A stretch of DNA of 44,984 nt from Clostridia bacterium (GTDB lineage: Bacteria > Bacillota > Clostridia > Oscillospirales > CAG-272): the NCBI GenBank assembly GCA_017452665.1, contig JAFTLZ010000104.1, forward strand, positions 1-44,984, given 5' to 3'. Positions 26,397 to 33,465 of this stretch are shown here, one piece after another; the first letter of the stretch is position 1, and every line of letters starts with the position of its first letter. A model generated the notes under the pieces. That model worked only from the letters and a program-made list of their open reading frames with translations, was not told the DNA's origin and ran no database searches. The position numbers and the translations under genes are program-made.

Positions 26397-27344
26397 ATGG
26401 CATCCAAGCTCCCCGTATACCTCTTTACCGGCTTTTTGGAGGGCGGCAAAACGCACATCATCCAGGAATCCATGGAGGATCAAAAGTTCAATTCCGGCGA
26501 AAAAACGCTGATCCTGCAGTGCGAAGAGGGAATTGATGAGTTCGATTTTTCCCGTTTTTACGGAAAAAACGTCTATTTGGAAACGGTTGAAAACGAGAGC
26601 GATATCAACAAGGAAAATCTGACCGCAATCGGCAAAAAGCACCGTCTCGACCGCGTGATCATCGAATACAACGGTATGTGGTCGTTGAATACGCTGTACG
26701 AAAATCTGCCCGACCAATGGGCGATCTATCAGGAGATGATGTTTGCCGACGCCAACACCTTTCTTTCCTACAATGCCAATATGCGCCAGTTGATGGTGGA
26801 TAAGCTGCTCAACGCCGAAATGGTGGTGCTTAACCGTACGCCCGAGCAGATTGACAAAGAGGAAATTCACAAGGTCGTTCGCGGTATTTCCCGCCGCACG
26901 GCAATTACCTACGACTATCCGGACGGACACGTGGAATACGACGATATCGAGGATCCGTTGCCCTTTGATCTGAACGCTCCGATTGTCAATATCGAGGACA
27001 ACGACTACGCAGTGTTCTACCGCGATCTTTCCAAGGATATGGAAAAATACAACGGTAAAACCGTGCGGTTCAAAGGAATTGTTGCACGCGACGCCTCCAT
27101 CGGAAACAACGGTTTTCTGGCAGGCAGACACGTGATGACCTGCTGTGCGGATGACATTGCCTACAATCCGCTGGTGTGCGTGTTCTCCGAAAAGACCGCG
27201 CTCAAAACCCGCGATTGGGTGGTTTTGACCGGCTCTATCAAGCTGGAAAAGCATAAGCTGTATCGCGGAATCGGTCCCGTGCTTTACGTTACGAAAACAG
27301 AATTTGCCGTTCCTCCGGTGCAAGAGGTTGCAACTTTTTATTAA
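26397..27344 (+). CDS. CobW-like GTPase fused to a YcgQ/DUF1980-like domain
   Basis: This 315-residue protein starts 12 bases after the first GTPase. Its N-terminal ~190 residues have the P-loop GFLEGGKT (Gly12-Thr19) and resemble a G3E GTPase, but the CxCC metal motif is missing and the base-recognition motif is Asn-Arg-Thr. The C-terminal ~110 residues (from about 205) resemble the C-terminal domain of YcgQ/TIGR03943 proteins: KTVRFKGIVARD, then GRHVMTCCADDI with its paired cysteines, and the RDWVVLTGSI block. YcgQ proteins normally accompany a YcgR/YraQ permease; none is present here. The arrangement suggests a metal-homeostasis pair with the preceding gene. Confidence 0.8.
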   Translation: MASKLPVYLFTGFLEGGKTHIIQESMEDQKFNSGEKTLILQCEEGIDEFDFSRFYGKNVYLETVENESDINKENLTAIGKKHRLDRVIIEYNGMWSLNTLYENLPDQWAIYQEMMFADANTFLSYNANMRQLMVDKLLNAEMVVLNRTPEQIDKEEIHKVVRGISRRTAITYDYPDGHVEYDDIEDPLPFDLNAPIVNIEDNDYAVFYRDLSKDMEKYNGKTVRFKGIVARDASIGNNGFLAGRHVMTCCADDIAYNPLVCVFSEKTALKTRDWVVLTGSIKLEKHKLYRGIGPVLYVTKTEFAVPPVQEVATFY

Positions 27345-27392
27345 AAAGAACACGGTATCATTTGAAATCTTTCGGTGATACCGTGTTCTTTT
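27344..27392 (+). terminator. Terminator after the GTPase pair
   Basis: A perfect 17-bp stem (27344-27360 with 27376-27392) with a 15-base loop starts on the last base of the stop codon. The stem's A/T end supplies the T tract. Confidence 0.88.
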
Positions 27393-27437
27393 GGTGCTTT
27401 TGGGGCATACTGATCAAAAAACATTGGAGGGGTGCAT

Positions 27438-28139
27438 ATGGATTTTCTAAATGTGATTCTAACATCATTGCTGTCTGTGTTGGCGCTGTTTGTCATTGCC
27501 AAAATTATGGGGCACAAGCAGATGGCACAACTGGATTTTTTTGATTATATTAGCGGAATCACCGTCGGCTCGATTGCCGCAGAGCTGGCAACCGAGCTGG
27601 AGGAGCCGTGGAAACCACTGACCGCTTTGGTGATTTACGGCGGCATTTCGGTATTGTTGAGTTTGATTACGCATCACTTTCCAAAGTCGCGTAAATTCAT
27701 CAATGGTTCTCCAACCATACTGATGGATAACGGAAAGCTGTATCGGCAAAATCTCAAAAAGGCCAATCTAGATTTGAGTGAATTTATGGTATTGTGTCGA
27801 GAGCGCGGATATTTTGATTTGAACGATATTCAAACTGCGATCTTTGAGCACGATGGAAAGCTGACAGTTCTTCCCGTTAGCCAAAAGCGCCCCGCAACGC
27901 CTGCGGATATGGGGCTGAACCCCCCCGCAGAGCATATTGGAACCGAGGTGATTATGGACGGTAGAATTCTGGATGAAAATCTAAAGAGAATGGGGCTGAA
28001 CAGCCAATGGTTGGATAAGCAGTTGAAGGCACAAGGCTATCACAGCGCTAAGGATATTTTTCTTGGTGTGTGTGACCAAAACCAAAAGCTTTCTCTGTTT
28101 GCCATCACAGATGAGAAATCCTCCCGCCGCTCCGGTTGA
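27438..28139 (+). CDS. YetF/DUF421 membrane protein
   Basis: This 233-residue protein has three N-terminal membrane segments and a soluble DUF421 domain. Diagnostic blocks are the first-helix LFVIAKIMGHKQMAQLDFFDYISGITVGSIAAE, NGSPTILMDNGKL, and the LRERG-like CRERGYFDLNDIQTAIFEHDGKLTV. The B. subtilis relatives YetF and YdfR are implicated in spore membrane stability and germination, but the role here is not known. The ATG at 27438 with GGAGGGG upstream is preferred to the GTG at 27432. Confidence 0.93.
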   Translation: MDFLNVILTSLLSVLALFVIAKIMGHKQMAQLDFFDYISGITVGSIAAELATELEEPWKPLTALVIYGGISVLLSLITHHFPKSRKFINGSPTILMDNGKLYRQNLKKANLDLSEFMVLCRERGYFDLNDIQTAIFEHDGKLTVLPVSQKRPATPADMGLNPPAEHIGTEVIMDGRILDENLKRMGLNSQWLDKQLKAQGYHSAKDIFLGVCDQNQKLSLFAITDEKSSRRSG

Positions 28140-28274
28140 GAATTTGTAGCACCGCAATCCTTCTTTCCGCATATATTGTAAAAAGTCTGCATAGAAAAAT
28201 GAGACTCGGAAAAAAGATTGAAATGGTGGGACAACTCAAAATAAGGAGCTCAGCGTTCGAAAAAATGACTGTAG

Positions 28275-28472
28275 AGGTTCCTTTCAAATCAAGCTGGCTC
28301 TTATGATAGAGTCGGATATCAAAACCAATTTCACCGGTATCGTACTAATCCTGGTCACGTTGGCAGTAAGGCGGGGAGTTCACATACCAATCTGAAAAAC
28401 AGTGTCAAAAAGTTGTCGTATCATCGACAATGCACCAAACAGCGAGCAGAATGGATAGATCAGCTACTGTAA
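28275..28472 (+). pseudogene. Possible remnant of a decayed gene
   Basis: The 28140-28535 gap has no intact gene. On the plus strand a frame of 65 codons without a start codon runs from a stop at 28272 to a TAA at 28470, and its composition looks protein-like (segments NQFHRYRTNPGHVGSKAGSS and KKLSYHRQCTKQRAEWIDQLL). I do not recognise the family. It could be the C-terminal end of a lost gene, perhaps of a mobile element, or a chance frame. The portion 28140-28274 shows nothing I can support. Confidence 0.3.
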
Positions 28473-28511
28473 AAAAGCGTGGAAACCGTTATCGGGTTCC
28501 ACACTTTTTTG
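28471..28511 (+). terminator. Hairpin terminator beside the membrane-protein gene
   Basis: AAAAAAGCGTGGAAACC pairs imperfectly with GGGTTCCACACTTTTTT around a six-base loop. With T runs on both strands, it could end transcription of the minus-strand gene whose stop is at 28536. Confidence 0.65.
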
Positions 28512-28535
28512 ATTCGATCAATACTGTCAGAATCA

Positions 28536-29216
28536 TCATTCACCGCGCAGAGCTTGATTCATTGTCTTTGCAAGCTCGTCAGCATAAAAATCGTCCTTGC
28601 GGTGCAGTACCGTTCGTCTGCCGCCGTCATGCGTAATTACAAGGTCGCACAGCCTTGCGGTAATCTCCTGTTTTCCAACGGTAAACACCTGCTCGTCACG
28701 CTCAATCGCAATGCTTTCAATTGAGGAGAAGGGGATTTCCAGCGTCTGTTCGCTTTTTTCGTCTGAAATGAAGGAAAAAACGCGTGCTTTAATGTAAAAT
28801 GCATCGGTTAGTGTCACAATTTTTGCACAAAGATATTCGGACGAAACGGCATTTCCACCCTTTTGCTGCTTGATGAGCAGGTCTTTGCGAAACTGGTATC
28901 CGTCGCAAATTTCTTCACTCACCACGCGCGGCAGACGTTTGCGCAATTTTGAATCTTCCTTCAACTCAGGAAATTGGATCTGATCCAAATTTTTTTTGAT
29001 CACTTCCTTCAGATCACTTTCGCTTGCTCGTCCCGCATTCCCGTAAAAGTAGAGAACAAGTCCGAAGATCAGGATCACACCCCCGATCAAATACATGATA
29101 TAGGAGTACACAAACCCAAGAAAGAGAAATACCACGCCAATGCCGATTGCACCAAACCCGAAGGTCACGGTTTTATCCGAGCGCTTAAAATAATTGAGAA
29201 AGCTTGTATAGTTCAT
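28536..29216 (-). CDS. Two-helix membrane protein of unknown function
   Basis: This 226-residue protein is not recognised. It has a short cytoplasmic N-terminus, two adjacent hydrophobic segments (about residues 19-38 and 41-63) and a soluble domain of about 160 residues. That domain is rich in beta-strand-like stretches ending with FSSIESIAIERDEQVFTV and ITHDGGRRTVLHRKDDFYADEL, which resembles a PH-like fold of the kind seen in bacterial membrane-associated sensors. AAGGAG lies before the ATG at 29216; an upstream in-frame ATG at 29288 would run into the XRE gene. It starts 10 bases after the XRE regulator stops, so the two form an operon. Confidence 0.75.
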   Translation of the reverse strand: MNYTSFLNYFKRSDKTVTFGFGAIGIGVVFLFLGFVYSYIMYLIGGVILIFGLVLYFYGNAGRASESDLKEVIKKNLDQIQFPELKEDSKLRKRLPRVVSEEICDGYQFRKDLLIKQQKGGNAVSSEYLCAKIVTLTDAFYIKARVFSFISDEKSEQTLEIPFSSIESIAIERDEQVFTVGKQEITARLCDLVITHDGGRRTVLHRKDDFYADELAKTMNQALRGE

Positions 29217-29226
29217 CTGATGCTCC

Positions 29227-29439
29227 TTATAATTGATTTGAAAATAATTCCGCGATCTCCACACCCAGGACAGATGCCACATCATCAAGGATCAGGATAT
29301 CGGGGCAGGAAAGACCTCGTTCCCATTTGGATACTGCCTGTGTCGAAACGCCCACAGCGGCGGCAACCTCCTGTTGCGTGCGTCCCGAGCGATGCCGCAG
29401 CTCGGCAATTCTGCGGCCGAATGTTTCAATGTCCAGCAC
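29227..29439 (-). CDS. Small XRE-type HTH regulator
   Basis: This 70-residue protein is a single Cro/C1-type helix-turn-helix domain (TQQEVAAAVGVSTQAVSKWERGLSCPDI). The start is GTG at 29439, with AAGGAG 8 bases upstream. It forms an operon with the membrane protein that follows. A long leader with a small ORF and an intrinsic terminator lies between its promoter and its start codon, so its expression is probably controlled by attenuation. It may also repress its own promoter, where two 14-base direct repeats are present. Confidence 0.88.
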   Translation of the reverse strand: MLDIETFGRRIAELRHRSGRTQQEVAAAVGVSTQAVSKWERGLSCPDILILDDVASVLGVEIAELFSNQL

Positions 29440-29464
29440 TTAAAATCTCCTTTTGCTTTTTGGG

Positions 29465-29505
29465 TAGAAAAAAGGGGAACCGTGCGGAATCCGCAGGATT
29501 CCCCT
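29465..29505 (-). terminator. Intrinsic terminator (attenuator) before the XRE gene
   Basis: On the minus strand, AGGGGAA (29505-29499) pairs with TTCCCCT (29479-29473) and an inner 5-bp stem (TGCGG/CCGCA) closes a three-base loop. The 3' arm runs directly into a T tract. The structure lies between the promoter at 29715-29743 and the XRE start at 29439. Confidence 0.8.
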
Positions 29506-29557
29506 AAAACTGTGTTCGGAGATTTTTATACTATGCCGTACAGGATGGGTTCCGCCT

Positions 29558-29620
29558 TCAGCGGAAGTGAGTCACCTTTGAGGCATACGAAAAATTTCCG
29601 ATTTTGTTTTGAATGAACAT
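29558..29620 (-). CDS. Putative 20-residue leader peptide
   Basis: A 20-codon frame starts with the ATG at 29620, 8 bases after a strong AGGAGG (29634-29629), and ends at TGA 29558-29560. The encoded peptide ends KVTHFR. A second ATG at 29625 in another frame is only 3 bases from the same site. The last codons (TTC CGC TGA) form one arm and loop of a hairpin (TTCCGC 29566-29561, GCGGAA 29555-29550). GCGGAA can alternatively pair with TTCCGC inside the terminator at 29489-29484, and GGAACC with GGTTCC in its 3' arm. This is the logic of leader-peptide attenuation; the inducing signal is unknown. Confidence 0.5.
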   Translation of the reverse strand: MFIQNKIGNFSYASKVTHFR

Positions 29621-29653
29621 TCCATTAGCCTCCTTTCTTTTCATTTATTGATC

Positions 29654-29695
29654 CGGTTGTACTTCCCGGAGCCGATGGAATCGGTTGTACTTCCC
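29654..29695 (-). repeat. Two 14-base direct repeats in the XRE leader
   Basis: GGGAAGTACAACCG occurs twice on the minus strand (29695-29682 and 29667-29654) with a 28-base period, just downstream of the promoter. The period is close to three helical turns. They could be operator half-sites for the XRE protein or part of the folded leader RNA. Confidence 0.6.
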
Positions 29696-29714
29696 AAATC
29701 CTTTCGACACAGCC

Positions 29715-29743
29715 AGTATACCATATTTTTTCATAAATGTCAA
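29715..29743 (-). promoter_or_regulatory. Promoter of the XRE leader transcript
   Basis: Minus-strand TTGACA (29743-29738) and TATACT (29720-29715) are separated by 17 bases, close to the SigA consensus. It lies about 275 bases upstream of the XRE start. The stretch 29744-29855 between this promoter and the sigma-factor gene shows nothing else I can support. Confidence 0.75.
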
Positions 29744-29855
29744 TAAACTGTTAGTTTAATATGTCTCAACTTTTATGGGAGGGAGCTTTTGGTCTTCATA
29801 AATATAGTCTCCAAATATGCAAAAAGGTTCGCTGATTTTTGAAAAAAGAATGTGT

Positions 29856-32387
29856 TTAATTTCCCTTCTCCAATTTGCGGATGCCGGTTTGATTTTGCAA
29901 CAGCATCATCGCGCCGTTATCGTGGCGGCAGAAGGCGTATTCCGTGCCTGCAACAAAGCCGTCACTAAGACCGATCGCTTCGTATTTGCGATTCAAACCT
30001 TCGGCAATGGGGAAGTATCCCTCTCCGATGCCCGCATAGGAGGTTAGGTCGTAGGTCGCACATTGCGTATCCTCTTTGTAGTAGTGCTTTGCACGTACCA
30101 ACCCAACGCCGGGGGCAAACCAGTATTCCATTTTGCCGTTACGGTAGCTTAATCCTCCGCTCAAGCCGCTGACGTTCAAACGGAAGAGCATACAGTTCTC
30201 AAAGCTGCCGGCGGCTGTGGTTACTGTGCCGCCGTCTTCAATGCTGTAATCGTTTGTGGCATTTGCGGCATAGTTGATGCCCACAAGATGCCCGCTTTGT
30301 CCAATGCTCCACGCCTCATCCCACATACAGTGCATTGAATCCTCAAAAATGTCGTAGATGAAGTTGTAGAGCAGGGGATAGCCGCTGTTTTCAATCTTAC
30401 GCTTCCACTCAAACGAGTAGGTACGGTTGTCATACGTGGTGCTTTGATTTCCTTTTGTGCTGATCATGTTGCAAACAAAGAAGTTCCAGTGTCCGGATGC
30501 CGTGCGTGCCGGATTCATTCTTTCATCGGTTTCAAAAATGCGGCGCATCACCTCATTTGCCATGCGGGTGTGCTCCTTTTGGTAGGACGTTGCGGCAAGC
30601 TCCTCGGCGCGCTCCAGCCAATGCGACACATCCTTCAGTTGCGTTTCATTTTTGCGATCCCAATAATTTCCGCGCGCCGTGGTAATCACCTCGTCCCAGT
30701 CATTTTCGTTAATTCCGGTGCGTTGTGCGAGGGACGAGTGATACAAAACCGCCGAAGTTCCGTCAAACGAGGTGACCTCAAATACGTTTTCCATCTCGTA
30801 ATAGGCGGGATCAATACCCTGAGGAAGCGCGTATTCCCAGCGGTTTCCGACGGCAAAGGGAATCAAACCGGTTCCGCCGTTGATCTGATACCGCTTCAGC
30901 GTGGTGACGATTGTTCCTACCGGGAGTATCTTTTCCTGCCGTACGATTCCGATGTTGCGCTTGTACCAGGTTGTAATGATTTTCCCGGTCTTACCCTGAT
31001 ATTTCCACGCCTCACAGCCCCAAAAGGTTCCGGCGGCGGTTTGCACGGTCTCGTTGTTGGCAACAAAGGTGAGGGTGCTTTCTCCGTCTGAACTTTGGTA
31101 GCACTCTCCCGGCTTCATTTCGGAGTCGTAGAACGTGCGGTCGCACCGTGAGGCGTAGAAAAAGATAGATTCCCCCTGGTCAATTTCGGTTTTCATATGA
31201 CCGCCGCGGCTGTAGCCGGGTTGCTGCCAAAAGCGCAGCTTGCCGTCCAATAGGCGGTATTCCTCGCCGGTAGCACTGACACGAATCTTTTCATGCTCGG
31301 CAGATGCATAAGCTTTTTCTGCGCGGATGGCGGCAACGGCGTTGGCGTAGTAGATATCTGCAGGGGTCAGTAGAGAGAGAACCGTTTCAAAAGCCTCCAA
31401 CGCCTCGGTGCTTTGATGGGAATCGGAGTAGTTCAGACCCAGCCAGAACCAAACGTAAGCCGCTACTTTTTTGTAGCCTGCCTCCTCCAGGCGCGGGATC
31501 TGCTTGTTGCGCATAAAGTCGATTTGTTCCGTACCTTGAAATTTTTGGTACTCGTATGCCGCAATCATAGTCAGCACGTTTTCATTTTTGCCTTTTTCGG
31601 CAGCTTCACGGATTTTCTCTCGCATTTCGTCGCTTTTCTCACCCTCGCACCACCAAAATCCACATTGCAGTACATCGGCAAGCGCGCTGTATTTCTCCTG
31701 CGATTCGGGAAGTTGGTCGATGTCGGCAAGCACCTCGCGATACAGCACCTCAAATCCCGCTTTGTTATCCAAAAGCCTCCATTTTTTGATTTCTTCCACT
31801 TTTTTCATCACACGTTCGGTAAATGTTTCGTTGTTACTCATGGTATCCTCCATCTCCTTTCTAAGTTTGTCTCTTCCTTCATAAAGGCGATATTTTACGG
31901 TTCCCACGGGAATCGAAAGCCGATCCGAGATCTCCGCCAACGAAAGTCCTTCCACGTAGTGCATCAAAATCACCTTACGCACCTTTTCGGAAAGCTTGTG
32001 AATGCCGTTATGAAGCCGTTCATTCTTTTCGGAAAGCAAGGGAAAGGGAGGGAACTGCTCCTGCGCGAGGAGCTTTGTGTTTTGCAGATCCTCATAGTTG
32101 AGCATATCCCGAAACTGGCGAATGGTATTTTTTGCGCGGTTGCGGGCGATGCGGCAGATCCAAACGCCGAATTTGTCCGCCTCGCGCAAAGAATTCAGTT
32201 TGATCCAAGCCGAAACGAATGCATCCTGTGCCGCATCCTCGGCGAGATAGTGATCCCGCGTAACGGTGTAAGCCGAGGCGATTACAGCGCGTTGATAGCG
32301 CAGTACCAATTCTTCATAAGCTTTTTCCTTGCCAAGAAGAGTCATCATCACCAAGGTGTTATCATCGTGTTCCGAGTAATTCTCCAT
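29856..32387 (-). CDS. ECF sigma factor with ~650-residue C-terminal extension
   Basis: This 843-residue protein begins as an ordinary ECF sigma-70 factor: region 2 at about residues 20-90 (HYLAEDAAQDAFVSAWIKL) and region 4 at about 125-180 (VRKVILMHYVEGLSLAEISDRLSIPVGTVKYRLYEGRDKLRKEM). Instead of stopping near residue 190, the frame continues without interruption. Residues ~190-350 look helical and TPR-like. Residues ~390-843 are rich in beta strands and contain two copies of a module with TAAGTF/SxxC (near 449 and 725) plus GxVRxxxYY-like ends. No membrane segment or signal peptide is seen, so the extension should be cytoplasmic and may act as a built-in regulator. AAAGGAAA precedes the ATG. 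No anti-sigma gene is adjacent. Confidence 0.88.
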   Translation of the reverse strand: MENYSEHDDNTLVMMTLLGKEKAYEELVLRYQRAVIASAYTVTRDHYLAEDAAQDAFVSAWIKLNSLREADKFGVWICRIARNRAKNTIRQFRDMLNYEDLQNTKLLAQEQFPPFPLLSEKNERLHNGIHKLSEKVRKVILMHYVEGLSLAEISDRLSIPVGTVKYRLYEGRDKLRKEMEDTMSNNETFTERVMKKVEEIKKWRLLDNKAGFEVLYREVLADIDQLPESQEKYSALADVLQCGFWWCEGEKSDEMREKIREAAEKGKNENVLTMIAAYEYQKFQGTEQIDFMRNKQIPRLEEAGYKKVAAYVWFWLGLNYSDSHQSTEALEAFETVLSLLTPADIYYANAVAAIRAEKAYASAEHEKIRVSATGEEYRLLDGKLRFWQQPGYSRGGHMKTEIDQGESIFFYASRCDRTFYDSEMKPGECYQSSDGESTLTFVANNETVQTAAGTFWGCEAWKYQGKTGKIITTWYKRNIGIVRQEKILPVGTIVTTLKRYQINGGTGLIPFAVGNRWEYALPQGIDPAYYEMENVFEVTSFDGTSAVLYHSSLAQRTGINENDWDEVITTARGNYWDRKNETQLKDVSHWLERAEELAATSYQKEHTRMANEVMRRIFETDERMNPARTASGHWNFFVCNMISTKGNQSTTYDNRTYSFEWKRKIENSGYPLLYNFIYDIFEDSMHCMWDEAWSIGQSGHLVGINYAANATNDYSIEDGGTVTTAAGSFENCMLFRLNVSGLSGGLSYRNGKMEYWFAPGVGLVRAKHYYKEDTQCATYDLTSYAGIGEGYFPIAEGLNRKYEAIGLSDGFVAGTEYAFCRHDNGAMMLLQNQTGIRKLEKGN

Positions 32388-32447
32388 GTTGTTTCCTTTC
32401 TTTTTGCCTCCGTTTTTTGTGTTTGTATTTGCAGCTGCTACAGATTA

Positions 32448-32471
32448 GACACAAAACAGACGGAAAAGGTT
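32448..32471 (-). promoter_or_regulatory. Possible ECF-type autoregulated promoter
   Basis: On the minus strand, AACC (32471-32468) within CCAAACCTTTT is followed after 16 bases by TGTC (32451-32448). The AACC-N15/16-CGTC layout is typical of ECF promoters in Bacillota. It lies about 60 bases upstream of the sigma gene, which suggests autoregulation. Confidence 0.45.
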
Positions 32472-32542
32472 TGGTTTTTTAGAAAAAATGAAAATTATTG
32501 GTCAAAATGTGATAAAAAAACTCTTAATTTTGTGTTTTCCTA

Positions 32543-32571
32543 TTGCAAATGATATTTTTTTGTGCTATAAT
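32543..32571 (+). promoter_or_regulatory. Promoter of the lipoprotein gene
   Basis: TTGCAA (32543-32548) and TATAAT (32566-32571) are separated by 17 bases, 50 bases before the start codon. Confidence 0.75.
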
Positions 32572-32621
32572 AAGAATAACAATATATAGATATTGTTTAA
32601 AAATGGAAAAGGAGATTGATT

Positions 32622-33407
32622 ATGAAAAAATTGTTGACATTATTGCTTGTGGGTTGTATGCTGTTTACAATCTGTGCAGGGCTTTCCTCTTGTATGTCTT
32701 TTCATCAATGTACATTTTCTGAGGTTTGGGCAATGGATGAAAGTTACCATTGGCATCGTTGTGAGGATGAAAACTGTACTGAAATTTCGGATAAAGCCGA
32801 TCACACCTGGGATGAAGGGGAAATTAAAACTGATGCAACGCAAGAAGCTGACGGTATCAAAACCTTTACTTGTACCGTTTGCGGTCAAACCAAAGAAGAA
32901 TCCGTTGCTTTTACCGGTATGACCGAGGATGAATGGAATAGTGCTTTTGCAGCGACAGTATTTGACAATTTGACATATACCGAGGTTGCAGTCATGGAGC
33001 CTGAAGGGATGGGAATACAAATAACTGCAACCAGCATCTATAAATTTACCGAAAACGATGTTATGATTTCGATGGAAATTGCCGGCCAAACCCAAGATGC
33101 AACTTATTCCGGGATAACGGCAGGAGAATACAAGCGCGCATTTTACGAATCCCTTATGCCGATTGTGGAATTTGAAGATTATCAATACGATGCAGAAACC
33201 AAATCGTATGTTCTTGTGGGAGAAGCAGAGATGGAAAGCCTTGACACAACGCTTTCCACGTCTGTTTTAAAATTTGAAAACGATAGGCTTGTGGAAATTA
33301 AGTATACCTGCCAGTATACAGATGCACAATCCGGAATCCTATATGATGTGGACACCACGATTACCTTTACTGATTACGGAACCACCGAACCACCGGAATC
33401 CACTTGA
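32622..33407 (+). CDS. Cys/His-containing lipoprotein of unknown function
   Basis: This 261-residue lipoprotein has a clear signal peptide and lipobox (LSSC, Cys at about residue 24). Residues ~29-90 contain HWHRCEDENCTEISDKADHTW followed by FTCTVCGQTKEES, a Cys/His-rich zinc-ribbon-like motif common in clostridial surface proteins. The remaining ~170 residues look like a beta-rich domain (ATSIYKF, SVLKFENDRLVEIKYTCQY) of unrecognised family. AAAAGGAG lies 8 bases before the ATG. It is a single-gene unit with its own promoter and terminator, divergent from the sigma-factor gene, and could belong to that regulon; this is inference. Confidence 0.85.
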   Translation: MKKLLTLLLVGCMLFTICAGLSSCMSFHQCTFSEVWAMDESYHWHRCEDENCTEISDKADHTWDEGEIKTDATQEADGIKTFTCTVCGQTKEESVAFTGMTEDEWNSAFAATVFDNLTYTEVAVMEPEGMGIQITATSIYKFTENDVMISMEIAGQTQDATYSGITAGEYKRAFYESLMPIVEFEDYQYDAETKSYVLVGEAEMESLDTTLSTSVLKFENDRLVEIKYTCQYTDAQSGILYDVDTTITFTDYGTTEPPEST

Positions 33408-33428
33408 TTGCCATAACCTTTGAATCGA

Positions 33429-33456
33429 AAAGGAGCGGATGTTTACCCGCTCCTTT
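33429..33456. terminator. Terminator between the lipoprotein gene and the MutS-like operon
   Basis: A 10-bp stem AAAGGAGCGG (33429-33438) / CCGCTCCTTT (33447-33456) lies between convergent genes and is followed by TTTC and TTTTT on the plus strand. Confidence 0.75.
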
Positions 33457-33465
33457 CCTGCTTTT

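Noticed and set aside
29654-29695. Two 14-base repeats considered as a minimal CRISPR array
   Set aside because: There are only two copies with a 14-base gap, no cas genes, and they lie in a promoter leader.
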